Shown piece by piece: positions 16,014 through 23,200 of a DNA stretch of 64,000 bases. Source of the stretch: Chitinimonas sp. BJYL2 (GTDB lineage Bacteria > Pseudomonadota > Gammaproteobacteria > Burkholderiales > Chitinimonadaceae); contig NZ_JANZKW010000001.1 in assembly GCF_027257935.1 (NCBI RefSeq), forward strand, positions 62,001 to 126,000, written 5' to 3'. Made by a program: the position numbers and the translations under genes. The notes below the pieces were generated by a model. That model saw nothing but the letters and a program-made list of their open reading frames with translations, was not told the DNA's origin and searched no databases. The first letter of the stretch is position 1, and each line of letters starts with the position of its first letter.

Positions 16014-16784
16014 ATGCGCTTGTTGATAAGCCTGCTACTGGCGGGCACCCTCGCCAGCCCCGCCTTTGCCACCATCACCGATGCTGATGCTATCAACCAG
16101 GCCGGCCGCCAGCGCATGCTGAGTCAGCGCATGGCCAAGGCCTTTGCCCAGCTAGGCCAGAACATCGAGCCCTATCTTGCGCAGAAGGTGCTCGGCAGCT
16201 CCATGCAGGTGTTCGAACAGCAGCTACGCACCCTGAGCAGCCATGCGCCAACCAGCGAAATCCAGTCCCGCTATACCGAACTGGCCAGCCTGTGGACGCG
16301 CTACCGCGTGCTGCTGGGCAAGGCCAGCACACCCGATACCGGAAAGCAGGTACTCCAGCTGTCGGATCAGCTGCTCACCGTCGCCCACGCCGCCACCGTG
16401 GCCTGGCAGCAGCACGCGGGCACGGGCCAGGCCGAACTCGTCAACCTGGCCGGCCGCCAGCGCATGCTGAGCCAGCGTATGGCCAAGCTCTATATGTTCC
16501 GCAGCTGGGGGATGACCACGCAGCGTGAACTGGGCGCACTCAAGCAGGCGCAAGACGAATTCGTGGCCGGCCTGGGCCGGCTGGAAAGCGCCGAACTGAC
16601 CACGCCACGCATCCGCCAGGAGCTTGATCTGGCACGCCAGCAATGGGTGTTCTTTGAAATGGCACTGGCCACCGAAGACAGTGAAACCAATCGGCGCAAC
16701 GTGGCCACCACCAGTGAGCGCATTCTCGAAACCATGAACAACATCACGGCAATGTATGAAAAGCTACCCGCCACACGGCCCTGA
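16014..16784 (+). CDS. Periplasmic protein with two PilJ N-terminal (P-box-like) domains
   Basis: A 256-aa protein with a signal peptide (MRLLISLLLAGTLASPAFA) and two copies of a helical module whose key helix reads INQAGRQRMLSQRMAKAFAQ (residues about 27-46) and VNLAGRQRMLSQRMAKLYMF (about 142-161). This is the type IV pilus chemoreceptor (PilJ) N-terminal domain. Its AGRQRMLSQRM helix resembles the P-box that binds nitrate in NarX/NarQ. No kinase, HAMP or methylation domain is attached. GGGAGA precedes the ATG. It closes the nrtABD operon, so a periplasmic nitrate or nitrite-sensing accessory role is suggested by context; this is inference. Confidence 0.8.
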   Translation: MRLLISLLLAGTLASPAFATITDADAINQAGRQRMLSQRMAKAFAQLGQNIEPYLAQKVLGSSMQVFEQQLRTLSSHAPTSEIQSRYTELASLWTRYRVLLGKASTPDTGKQVLQLSDQLLTVAHAATVAWQQHAGTGQAELVNLAGRQRMLSQRMAKLYMFRSWGMTTQRELGALKQAQDEFVAGLGRLESAELTTPRIRQELDLARQQWVFFEMALATEDSETNRRNVATTSERILETMNNITAMYEKLPATRP

Positions 16785-16820
16785 GCGGCGACGGGCAGGC
16801 TGAGTGCGCCTTGTTGCGGT

Positions 16821-16853
16821 GCACGGCATGGTGCGGCGCACCAGAAACGTGCA
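16821..16853. promoter_or_regulatory. NtrC-like sites upstream of the nitrate MFS promoter
   Basis: GCAC-CAGAAAC-GTGC (16838-16852) matches the NtrC core GCAC-N7-GTGC exactly. A second near-copy, GCAC-GGCATG-GTGC (16821-16834), has a six-base spacer and sits about 17 bases away. Both lie 70-100 bases above the sigma-54 promoter at 16919, a typical enhancer distance. Confidence 0.6.
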
Positions 16854-16918
16854 CCAACCAACCACCTCCGCGTGCGGCAATGCCTTGTACTGACAGGCTT
16901 TGCAGCCCGCTCCCTCTC

Positions 16919-16934
16919 TGGCATAGCCCTTGCT
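16919..16934 (+). promoter_or_regulatory. Sigma-54 promoter of the nitrate MFS/nir/nas operon
   Basis: TGGCAT-N5-TTGCT with GG and GC ten bases apart is a near-perfect -24/-12 promoter. The predicted start near 16945 lies just above the first hexaloop hairpin and about 215 bases before the MFS gene. Confidence 0.8.
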
Positions 16935-16962
16935 AACTATTCTCCCGCTACCGGCACGGCTG

Positions 16963-17090
16963 GGTACACAACGGCGTGTACCGATACCCTCGGCGGCACT
17001 TGGTGTGATGGCGCAGTACGGCCCGTAACACCCACCCACACAGTCCATGCGCAAGGCCGCGCTGGCAATGAATACCGGACAACGGCGTCC
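16963..17090 (+). promoter_or_regulatory. NasT (ANTAR) antitermination leader of the MFS/nir/nas operon
   Basis: Three hexaloop hairpins with A1 and G4. The first is GGTACAC-AACGGC-GTGTACC (16963-16982), a 7-bp stem. The second is GCGC-AAGGCC-GCGC (17049-17062), extendable by CCA/TGG. The third is GGAC-AACGGC-GTCC (17077-17090). The second and third, 14 bases apart, form the standard pair; the third shares its loop and 3' stem with the terminator. The layout repeats that of the nrtA leader, although the flanking sequence differs. Confidence 0.85.
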
Positions 17091-17129
17091 CTTCGGTGCA
17101 ATGCACCGGACGGACGCCGTTTTTGTTTT
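17081..17129 (+). terminator. Regulated intrinsic terminator before the MFS gene
   Basis: A 9-bp outer stem ACGGCGTCC (17082-17090) / GGACGCCGT (17112-17120), an inner stem CGGTGC/GCACCG and T-rich tail (TTTTTGTTTT). It overlaps ANTAR hairpin three, so the structures are mutually exclusive. Confidence 0.9.
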
Positions 17130-17160
17130 CAGGCTTTCTGACTTTGGTATTGGAAACACG

Positions 17161-18375
17161 ATGGCAAAGACCTCTTTTTGGCGCGCAGGGCACACCCCGA
17201 CACTGCTGTCGGCCTTCCTGTACTTCGATCTGGCCTTCATGGTCTGGGTACTACTGGGTCCGCTGGCCGTGCACATCTCGCGTGATCTGGGCCTGAGCCC
17301 GGCGCAAAAGGGTTTGATGGTCGCCACGCCACTGCTGGCAGGCGCGCTATTGCGCCTGGTGATGGGCGTGCTCGTCGACCATCTCAAGCCCAAGATGGCC
17401 GGGGCGATTGGTCAGGTCATCGTGATTGCCGCTTTGGCCGTGGCCTGGCTGGCCGGCGTACACAGCTTCTCGCAGGTGATGGTGCTAGCGGTCTTTCTGG
17501 GTGTGGCCGGTGCCTCGTTCGCCGTGGCGTTGCCGCTGGCTTCGCGCTGGTATCCGCCCGAACACCAAGGTGCCGCCATGGGCATTGCCGGTGCGGGTAA
17601 CTCGGGCACCGCCATCGCCGCCCTGTTCGCCCCCACGCTGGCCGGGATGTTCGGCTGGAATACGGTATTCGGCCTGGTACTGATCCCGCTGGTGCTGGTG
17701 TTCACCGTCTACCTGGCCTTCGCCAAGGACAGCCCGAACTGCCCGCCGCCGAAGAAGCTGGGCGAGTACCTGACCGTGCTCAAGGACAAGGACGCCTGGT
17801 GGTTCATGTTCTTCTACAGCGTGACCTTCGGCGGCTTCTCGGGTCTGGCTTCGTCGCTGACCGTCTACTTCAACGACCAGTACGGCCTGGAGCCGGTGCA
17901 GGCCGGTTTCTACACCGCCATGTGCGTCTTCGGCGGCTCGCTGATGCGGCCCATCGGCGGCATCGTCGCCGACCGCATCGGCGGCATCCGCTCGCTGACC
18001 GTGATGTACACGCTGGCAGCCGTCTGCCTGTATGGGGTGTCGCTGAACCTGTCGCAAGCCTGGATGGCACTGGGCGCCCTGGTCGCCGGCATGCTCTGGC
18101 TGGGCATGGGCAACGGCGCGGTGTTCCAGCTGGTGCCGCAACGCTTCCGCAAGGAAATCGGCGTGATGACTGGTCTCGTCGGCATGGCCGGCGGCATAGG
18201 CGGCTTCTGTCTGGCCACGGGCCTGGGTTACTCCAAACAGATGACAGGCGACTACAGCCTCGGCCTGACGATCTTCGCTGCACTGGCGCTGTTTGCCTGG
18301 GTAGGTCTGCTGTCGGTGAAACAACGCTGGCGCACGACTTGGGGTGCCGCGCATATCGCTGGCGCACGGGTTTAA
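17161..18375 (+). CDS. MFS nitrate/nitrite transporter (NarK/NasA type)
   Basis: A 404-aa protein with about twelve membrane helices. Nitrate-transporter cues are LSAFLYFDLAFMVWVLLGPL near the N-terminus and two glycine-rich signatures: GNSGTAIAALFAPTLAG (helix 5) and GMAGGIGGFCLATGLG (helix 11). Arg residues in ASRWYPP and related loops fit the nitrate-binding site. The ATG at 17161 follows GGAAAC; earlier in-frame starts lie inside the terminator hairpin. It imports nitrate, or exchanges nitrate and nitrite, in parallel with the ABC system. It is the first gene of the long operon that runs to moaA. Confidence 0.92.
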   Translation: MAKTSFWRAGHTPTLLSAFLYFDLAFMVWVLLGPLAVHISRDLGLSPAQKGLMVATPLLAGALLRLVMGVLVDHLKPKMAGAIGQVIVIAALAVAWLAGVHSFSQVMVLAVFLGVAGASFAVALPLASRWYPPEHQGAAMGIAGAGNSGTAIAALFAPTLAGMFGWNTVFGLVLIPLVLVFTVYLAFAKDSPNCPPPKKLGEYLTVLKDKDAWWFMFFYSVTFGGFSGLASSLTVYFNDQYGLEPVQAGFYTAMCVFGGSLMRPIGGIVADRIGGIRSLTVMYTLAAVCLYGVSLNLSQAWMALGALVAGMLWLGMGNGAVFQLVPQRFRKEIGVMTGLVGMAGGIGGFCLATGLGYSKQMTGDYSLGLTIFAALALFAWVGLLSVKQRWRTTWGAAHIAGARV

Positions 18376-18393
18376 GGTCAGGACATCGCCAGC

Positions 18394-20256
18394 ATGCTCC
18401 AGCTCGCCATCGGCACCGCCACCGATACCGGACCCAAGCCGCGCAATGAAGATGCGCTGGTGGCCATCGAGCCGCCGGCGGGTCAGGCTGCGAGCAAGGG
18501 CTGGCTGCTGGCGCTGGCCGACGGCGTAAGCCAGTCGGGCGACGGCAAGCTGGCGGCGCAGGCCACGGTGCGCGGCTTGGCGGCGGATTACTACGCCACG
18601 CCCGATACCTGGGAGCCGGCGCATGCCATCGACCGCATCATCACCGCGCAGAACCTGTGGCTGAACAGCCAGTCGCGCGGTGGTGAGCCGGCGGCAACCA
18701 CGTTGACCGCACTGGTGCTGCGCGGCCGCCGCTTTACCCTGGCCCATGTGGGCGACTGTCGGCTCTACCGCATGCAGGCCGACCGCTTCGAACAATTGTC
18801 CGAGGACCATGTGTGGCAGCACGAAGGCTTTCAGCATGTGCTCAAGCGCGCCGTGGGCCTCGACAAGCATGTGGTGCTCGATTTCCGTGATGGCGAATTG
18901 CTGGCTGGCGATGTGTTCGCCCTGCTCTGCGATGGCATCTGGGACAGCCTTGGCGATGTAGCCATCCACCGCCTGCTGCAACTGCACGACGAACCGCAGC
19001 GCGCCGCCGATGCGCTGGTGGCTGCGGCCCTGGCCGCGCAGGCTGGCGACAATGTCTCGGCCGTGGTCGTACGCGTGCTGCAAGTGCCCGAGAGCGAGTT
19101 GATCGACGAGCTGGCCGATGCAAGCAAGCTGGCAATTCCGCCGCGACTCAAGCCGGGCCAGCAGCTGGGCGGCTTCACCATTGAGAAGCTGCTGGCCGAA
19201 ACCCGTGCCAGCCTGGTCTACCAGGCCGTCGATGCCCGCCAACAGCGCGTGGTCATCAAGACCCTGACCGAGCTGGCCGGCCAGGATGCCGAACTGATCC
19301 AGGGCTTGTTGCTGGAAACCTGGCTGCTGCAACGCGTGGGCAGCCACTACCTGCCCGAAGTGGTGGAAACCGGCGGGCGCAACTGGCTGATGCTGGCCAT
19401 GCGCTGGTATCCGGGCGAAACCCTGGCCGACAAACTAACCCGTGGCGAGCGCATCAGCGCCATCGAAGCCGTCCGCCTAGGCCTGCGACTGAGCCGCGCG
19501 CTGGGCAGCCTGCATAGGCTCGATATCGTCCACCGCGACATCAAGCCTGAGAACCTGCATATCGATCTTGAGGGCCGCGTGCGCCTGCTGGATCTGGGCG
19601 TGGCCTACTGCCCCGGCATCACCCCCGAGCACGACGCCACGCCGGGCACACCGAGCTACCTGGCCCCGGAGTTGTTCGACGGCCAGCGCGCCAATGCGCA
19701 GACCGATCTGTATGCCCTGGGCGTAACGCTCTACCACGCGCTGACACGCCGCTACCCCTACGGCGAGATCGAGCCGTTCCAGACCCCCGCGTTTGGCGAC
19801 CCGGTGCCGCCCACGCGCTACCGCCCCGATATTCCGCCCTGGTTCGAGAGCGTGCTGCTCAAGGCCGTGGCGCGTGACCCGTCTGCCCGTTTCGAAACCG
19901 CCGAGGAACTGCGCGTGGCGCTGGAACTGGGCGAAGCGCGGCCGCTCAACGTGGCCCGCCGCAGCCCGCTGGCCAAACGCTCGCCGGGACGGGTGTGGAT
20001 GGCGGTGGCGCTGGGGTCGATTGGTCTGAATTTGCTGTTGTTGTTTGTGTTGTTGGTGAGTGGGGTGCCTGTGGCGACACAGACCAGCGGCGTCCCCTCA
20101 TCACTTCCGCGTGAGGTGAAGGAGCCTGTCTCCCTTCTCCCGCGCGCGGGAGAAGGGCCGGGAATGAGGGCTGTGCCCACGCCCGATGCCCGTTCAAACG
20201 CCCTCACCCCAACCCCTCTCTCGCGCGCGGGAGAGGGGCTCAAAGCCAGGAGCTGA
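18394..20256 (+). CDS. PP2C phosphatase / Ser-Thr protein kinase fusion
   Basis: A 620-aa protein. Residues about 1-235 are a PP2C phosphatase with its metal-binding motifs: RNEDA, ADGVS, VGDCRLYR, CDGIWD and GDNVSAVVV. Residues about 265-520 are a Ser/Thr kinase: VVIKTL (Lys), HRDIKPENLHI (catalytic loop), LLDLGVA (DLG replacing DFG) and GTPSYLAPE. The glycine-rich loop is degenerate (LLAETRASLVYQAVD). A membrane helix follows near 540-560. Such fusions are found beside nitrate genes in other proteobacteria, but their targets are uncertain. The last 50 residues are encoded by REP-like repeats and are probably not ancestral. The stop lies three bases before nirB. Confidence 0.88.
   Translation: MLQLAIGTATDTGPKPRNEDALVAIEPPAGQAASKGWLLALADGVSQSGDGKLAAQATVRGLAADYYATPDTWEPAHAIDRIITAQNLWLNSQSRGGEPAATTLTALVLRGRRFTLAHVGDCRLYRMQADRFEQLSEDHVWQHEGFQHVLKRAVGLDKHVVLDFRDGELLAGDVFALLCDGIWDSLGDVAIHRLLQLHDEPQRAADALVAAALAAQAGDNVSAVVVRVLQVPESELIDELADASKLAIPPRLKPGQQLGGFTIEKLLAETRASLVYQAVDARQQRVVIKTLTELAGQDAELIQGLLLETWLLQRVGSHYLPEVVETGGRNWLMLAMRWYPGETLADKLTRGERISAIEAVRLGLRLSRALGSLHRLDIVHRDIKPENLHIDLEGRVRLLDLGVAYCPGITPEHDATPGTPSYLAPELFDGQRANAQTDLYALGVTLYHALTRRYPYGEIEPFQTPAFGDPVPPTRYRPDIPPWFESVLLKAVARDPSARFETAEELRVALELGEARPLNVARRSPLAKRSPGRVWMAVALGSIGLNLLLLFVLLVSGVPVATQTSGVPSSLPREVKEPVSLLPRAGEGPGMRAVPTPDARSNALTPTPLSRAGEGLKARS
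20130..20240. repeat. Two REP-like palindromes inside the kinase/phosphatase 3' end
   Basis: TCTCCCTTCTCCCGCGCG paired with GGGAGAAGGG (20130-20158) and CCCTCACCCC followed by CCCTCTC...GGGAGAGGGGC (20201-20239). Both belong to the family seen near 13661, 25911, 26306 and 33417. Here they lie in frame and encode LLPRAGEG and LTPTPLSRAGEG at the C-terminus of the kinase, just before nirB. Confidence 0.8.
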
Positions 20257-20259
20257 ACC

Positions 20260-22707
20260 ATGCAAAAACCCAAACTCGTCCTCATCGGCAACGGCATGGC
20301 CGGGGTCCGCACGCTTGAAGAGCTGCTGGCGCTGACGCCAGATCTCTACGACATCACCGTCTTCGGCGAGGAACCGCACCCCAACTACAACCGCATCCTG
20401 CTGAGCCCGGTGCTGGCCGGTGAGCAGACCGTGCAGGAAATCATCCTGAACCCGGTTGAGTGGTATGCCGAGCATGGCATCACCCTGCACCTGAAGAAGA
20501 AGATCACCAAGATCGACCGCCTCAAGCGCGTGGTCTACGCAGAAGACGGCACCGAGGCCGAATACGACCGCCTGCTGATCGCCACCGGCTCCAAGCCTTT
20601 CATCCTGCCGATTCCGGGCAAGGACCTGCCCGGTGTGATCAGCTACCGCGACATTTACGACACTGAACAGATGATCGAAGCGGCCAAGGTGCACCGGCAC
20701 GCCGTGGTCATCGGCGGTGGCTTGCTGGGACTGGAAGCGGCCAACGGCCTCAAGCTGCGTGGCATGGACGTGACGGTGGTGCACATTGGTGACTGGCTGC
20801 TGGAACGTCAGCTGGATGAAACCGCCGCGCGCCTGCTGCAAAAATCGCTCGAAGCGCGCGGCCTGACCTTTGCGCTGAAGAAACAGACGGCCGAACTGAT
20901 CGCCGGAGAGTCCGGCCGCGTCGCCGCCGTGCGCTTCAAGGATGGCGAAACGGTTCCGGCTGACCTCGTCGTCATGGCCGCCGGCATCCGCCCGAACACC
21001 GAACTGGCCGAATCGGCCGGCATCCATGTGAATCGCGGCATCGTGGTCAACGATCATATGCAGACCTTTGACCCGCGCATCTACTCGGTAGGCGAATGCG
21101 CCAACCACCGCGGCATTGCTTATGGCCTGGTCGCCCCGCTGTTCGAGCAGGCCAAGGTCTGCGCCAACCATCTGGCCCAGTTCGGCATTGGCCAGTACAA
21201 GGGTTCGGTGCTGTCTACCAAGCTCAAGGTCACCGGTATCGATCTGTTCAGCGCTGGCGAATTCATGGGTGGCGAAGGCACCGAGGACATCGTCCTCAGC
21301 GACCCGGCCGGCGGCGTGTACAAGAAGCTGGTCATCAAGGACGACAAGCTCGTCGGCGCCTGCCTGTATGGCGACACGGCCGACGGCGCCTGGTACTTCA
21401 AGCTGCTGCGCGAAGGCCGGCCGATTGGCGATCTGCGCGATCACATCATGTTCGGCGAAACCAATCTGGGCGATGTGGGCCACCAGGGCCAGAACAAGGC
21501 CGCCGCCATGCAGGACAGCGACGAGGTCTGCGGCTGCAACGGCGTGTGCAAGGGCACCATCGTCAAGGCCATCAACACCCAGGGCCTGTACACGGTGGAC
21601 GATGTGAAGAAGCACACCAAGGCCGCCAGCTCTTGCGGATCGTGCACGGGCCTGGTCGAGCAGGTGCTGATGAACTGCCTCGGCTCCAACTTCCAGGAAT
21701 CGCCCAAGACCAAGGCGATCTGCGGTTGTACCGACCATAACCACGGCGATATCCGCAAGACGATCCGCGAGCACAAGCTGCTGACCCACCGCGCGGTCTA
21801 CGACTTCCTGCAATGGCGCACGCCCAATGGCTGCGCCACCTGCCGCCCGGCGATCAATTACTACCTGATCTCGACCTGGCCCAAGGAAGCGGTGGACGAC
21901 CCGCAGAGCCGTTTCATCAACGAACGCGCCCACGCCAATATCCAGAAGGACGGCACCTTCTCGGTGATTCCGCAGATGAAGGGCGGCGTGACCAATGCCA
22001 GCGAACTGCGGCGCATTGCCGACGTGGCCGACAAGTACGCCGTGCCGATGGTCAAGGTCACCGGTGGCCAGCGTATCGACCTGCTAGGGGTGAAAAAGGA
22101 AGACCTAGTCAGTGTCTGGAAAGACCTAGGTATGAACTCCGGCCACGCCTACGGCAAGTCGATCCGCACGGTGAAGACCTGCGTGGGCAGCGAGTTCTGC
22201 CGCTTCGGCACGCAGAACAGCACGCAGATGGGCATTGATCTGGAAACCATGCTGGCCAATATGTGGAGCCCCCACAAGGTCAAGCTGGCCGTCTCCGGCT
22301 GCCCGCGCAACTGCGCCGAAGCCGGCATCAAGGACGTAGGCGTGATCGCCGTCGATAGCGGTTGGGAGCTGTATGTGGGTGGCAACGGCGGCATCAAGAC
22401 CGAAGTCGCGCAGTTCCTGTGCAAGGTAAAGACGGCCGAAGAGGTCAAGGAATACAGCGGCGCCTTCCTGCAGCTGTATCGCGAGGAGGCCTACTACCTC
22501 GACCGCACCGTGCACTACCTCGACCGCGTGGGCCTCGATTACATCAAGCAGAAGGTGGTGGAAGACGCTTCCAACCGCAAAGCCCTGTACGAGCGTTTGC
22601 TGTACGCCCTCGAAGGCCTGCCCGACCCTTGGGCCGCCCGCATTGCCGGTGCGCAGGCCAAGGAATTCATCCCCTTGAAACTCGTTCCCCAAGGAGCCCC
22701 GGCATGA
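20260..22707 (+). CDS. nirB: Assimilatory nitrite reductase [NAD(P)H], large subunit
   Basis: An 815-aa enzyme reducing nitrite to ammonium with NADH. An FAD/NAD domain comes first (LVLIGNGMAGVRTLEELL; VVIGGGLLGLEAANGLKLRG). It is followed by a BFD-like [2Fe-2S] domain (VCGCNGVCKGTIVKAI ... SSCGSCTGL) and a second Cys pair (ICGCTD ... GCATCRPA). The C-terminal siroheme/[4Fe-4S] half has the ligand pattern CVGSEFCRFG ... SGCPRNCAEAGIKDVG. All cluster cysteines are present and the length is normal. A ribosome site (CAGGAG) lies before the ATG, in the tail of the kinase gene. It needs siroheme, whose synthesis begins with cobA in the same operon. Confidence 0.97.
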   Translation: MQKPKLVLIGNGMAGVRTLEELLALTPDLYDITVFGEEPHPNYNRILLSPVLAGEQTVQEIILNPVEWYAEHGITLHLKKKITKIDRLKRVVYAEDGTEAEYDRLLIATGSKPFILPIPGKDLPGVISYRDIYDTEQMIEAAKVHRHAVVIGGGLLGLEAANGLKLRGMDVTVVHIGDWLLERQLDETAARLLQKSLEARGLTFALKKQTAELIAGESGRVAAVRFKDGETVPADLVVMAAGIRPNTELAESAGIHVNRGIVVNDHMQTFDPRIYSVGECANHRGIAYGLVAPLFEQAKVCANHLAQFGIGQYKGSVLSTKLKVTGIDLFSAGEFMGGEGTEDIVLSDPAGGVYKKLVIKDDKLVGACLYGDTADGAWYFKLLREGRPIGDLRDHIMFGETNLGDVGHQGQNKAAAMQDSDEVCGCNGVCKGTIVKAINTQGLYTVDDVKKHTKAASSCGSCTGLVEQVLMNCLGSNFQESPKTKAICGCTDHNHGDIRKTIREHKLLTHRAVYDFLQWRTPNGCATCRPAINYYLISTWPKEAVDDPQSRFINERAHANIQKDGTFSVIPQMKGGVTNASELRRIADVADKYAVPMVKVTGGQRIDLLGVKKEDLVSVWKDLGMNSGHAYGKSIRTVKTCVGSEFCRFGTQNSTQMGIDLETMLANMWSPHKVKLAVSGCPRNCAEAGIKDVGVIAVDSGWELYVGGNGGIKTEVAQFLCKVKTAEEVKEYSGAFLQLYREEAYYLDRTVHYLDRVGLDYIKQKVVEDASNRKALYERLLYALEGLPDPWAARIAGAQAKEFIPLKLVPQGAPA

Positions 22708-23036
22708 ACGCGCCCGTCACCGCTCAACACTGGTTCCCACTCTGCCAGGTCGACGATATCCCGCGCCTAGGCAGCCGCGTGGTTGAACGCGAAGCCGGCA
22801 ATATCGCCGTGTTCCGCACCGCCACCGACACGGTCTTCGCTCTGCTGGACCGCTGCCCGCACAAGGCCGGGCCGTTATCGCAGGGGATCGTGCATGGCGA
22901 AACCGTTACCTGCCCGCTGCATAGCTGGAACATTGATCTGACTTCGGGCGAAGCGAAAGCACCCGATGTGGGCTGCGCCCGGCGCTTTCCGGTCAAGGTC
23001 GAAGGCGGGGCGGTGTTTTTGGGGCTGGTGGACTGA
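22704..23036 (+). CDS. nirD: Nitrite reductase small subunit
   Basis: A 110-aa Rieske-type protein. The expected pair CPHKAGPLS and CPLHSWNID provides Cys-His/Cys-His geometry as in NirD, which partners with NirB. Some NirD proteins lack the cluster; here all four ligands are present, so a [2Fe-2S] centre is possible. The ATG overlaps the nirB stop (ATGA). Confidence 0.93.
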   Translation: MNAPVTAQHWFPLCQVDDIPRLGSRVVEREAGNIAVFRTATDTVFALLDRCPHKAGPLSQGIVHGETVTCPLHSWNIDLTSGEAKAPDVGCARRFPVKVEGGAVFLGLVD

Positions 23037-23079
23037 TTTAGCAGAACGGCAGGGGTAAGCCATGGAACAACCCAACCAT

Positions 23080-23173
23080 TACGTAGGGTGCAATAAGCGC
23101 AGCGCATTGCACCAGACTCCCCTCGCCGCAAATCCATACGGTGCAATGCGCTGCGCTTATTGCACCCTACGTA
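23080..23173. repeat. Perfect 34-bp terminal inverted repeat element (MITE-like)
   Basis: Arms 23080-23113 and 23140-23173 are exact reverse complements (outer end TACGTAGGGTGCAATAAGC) around a 26-base loop. The element sits between nirD and nasA, 27 bases before the nasA start. Two degenerate relatives share GTAGGGTG and AGGCC...AAGGCCGCATTGC at 33352-33395 and 38398-38447. No open frame of its own is present. It could have spread by a transposase acting in trans and would fold as a very strong hairpin in the mRNA. Confidence 0.85.
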
Positions 23174-23200
23174 TCGCATCCAGACCGTGAGGCCCGCACC

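Noticed and set aside
17485-19347. A 620-codon minus-strand frame spanning the MFS and kinase genes
   Set aside because: It covers two real genes in antisense and shows His/Gln/Gly-rich noise typical of GC-rich shadows.
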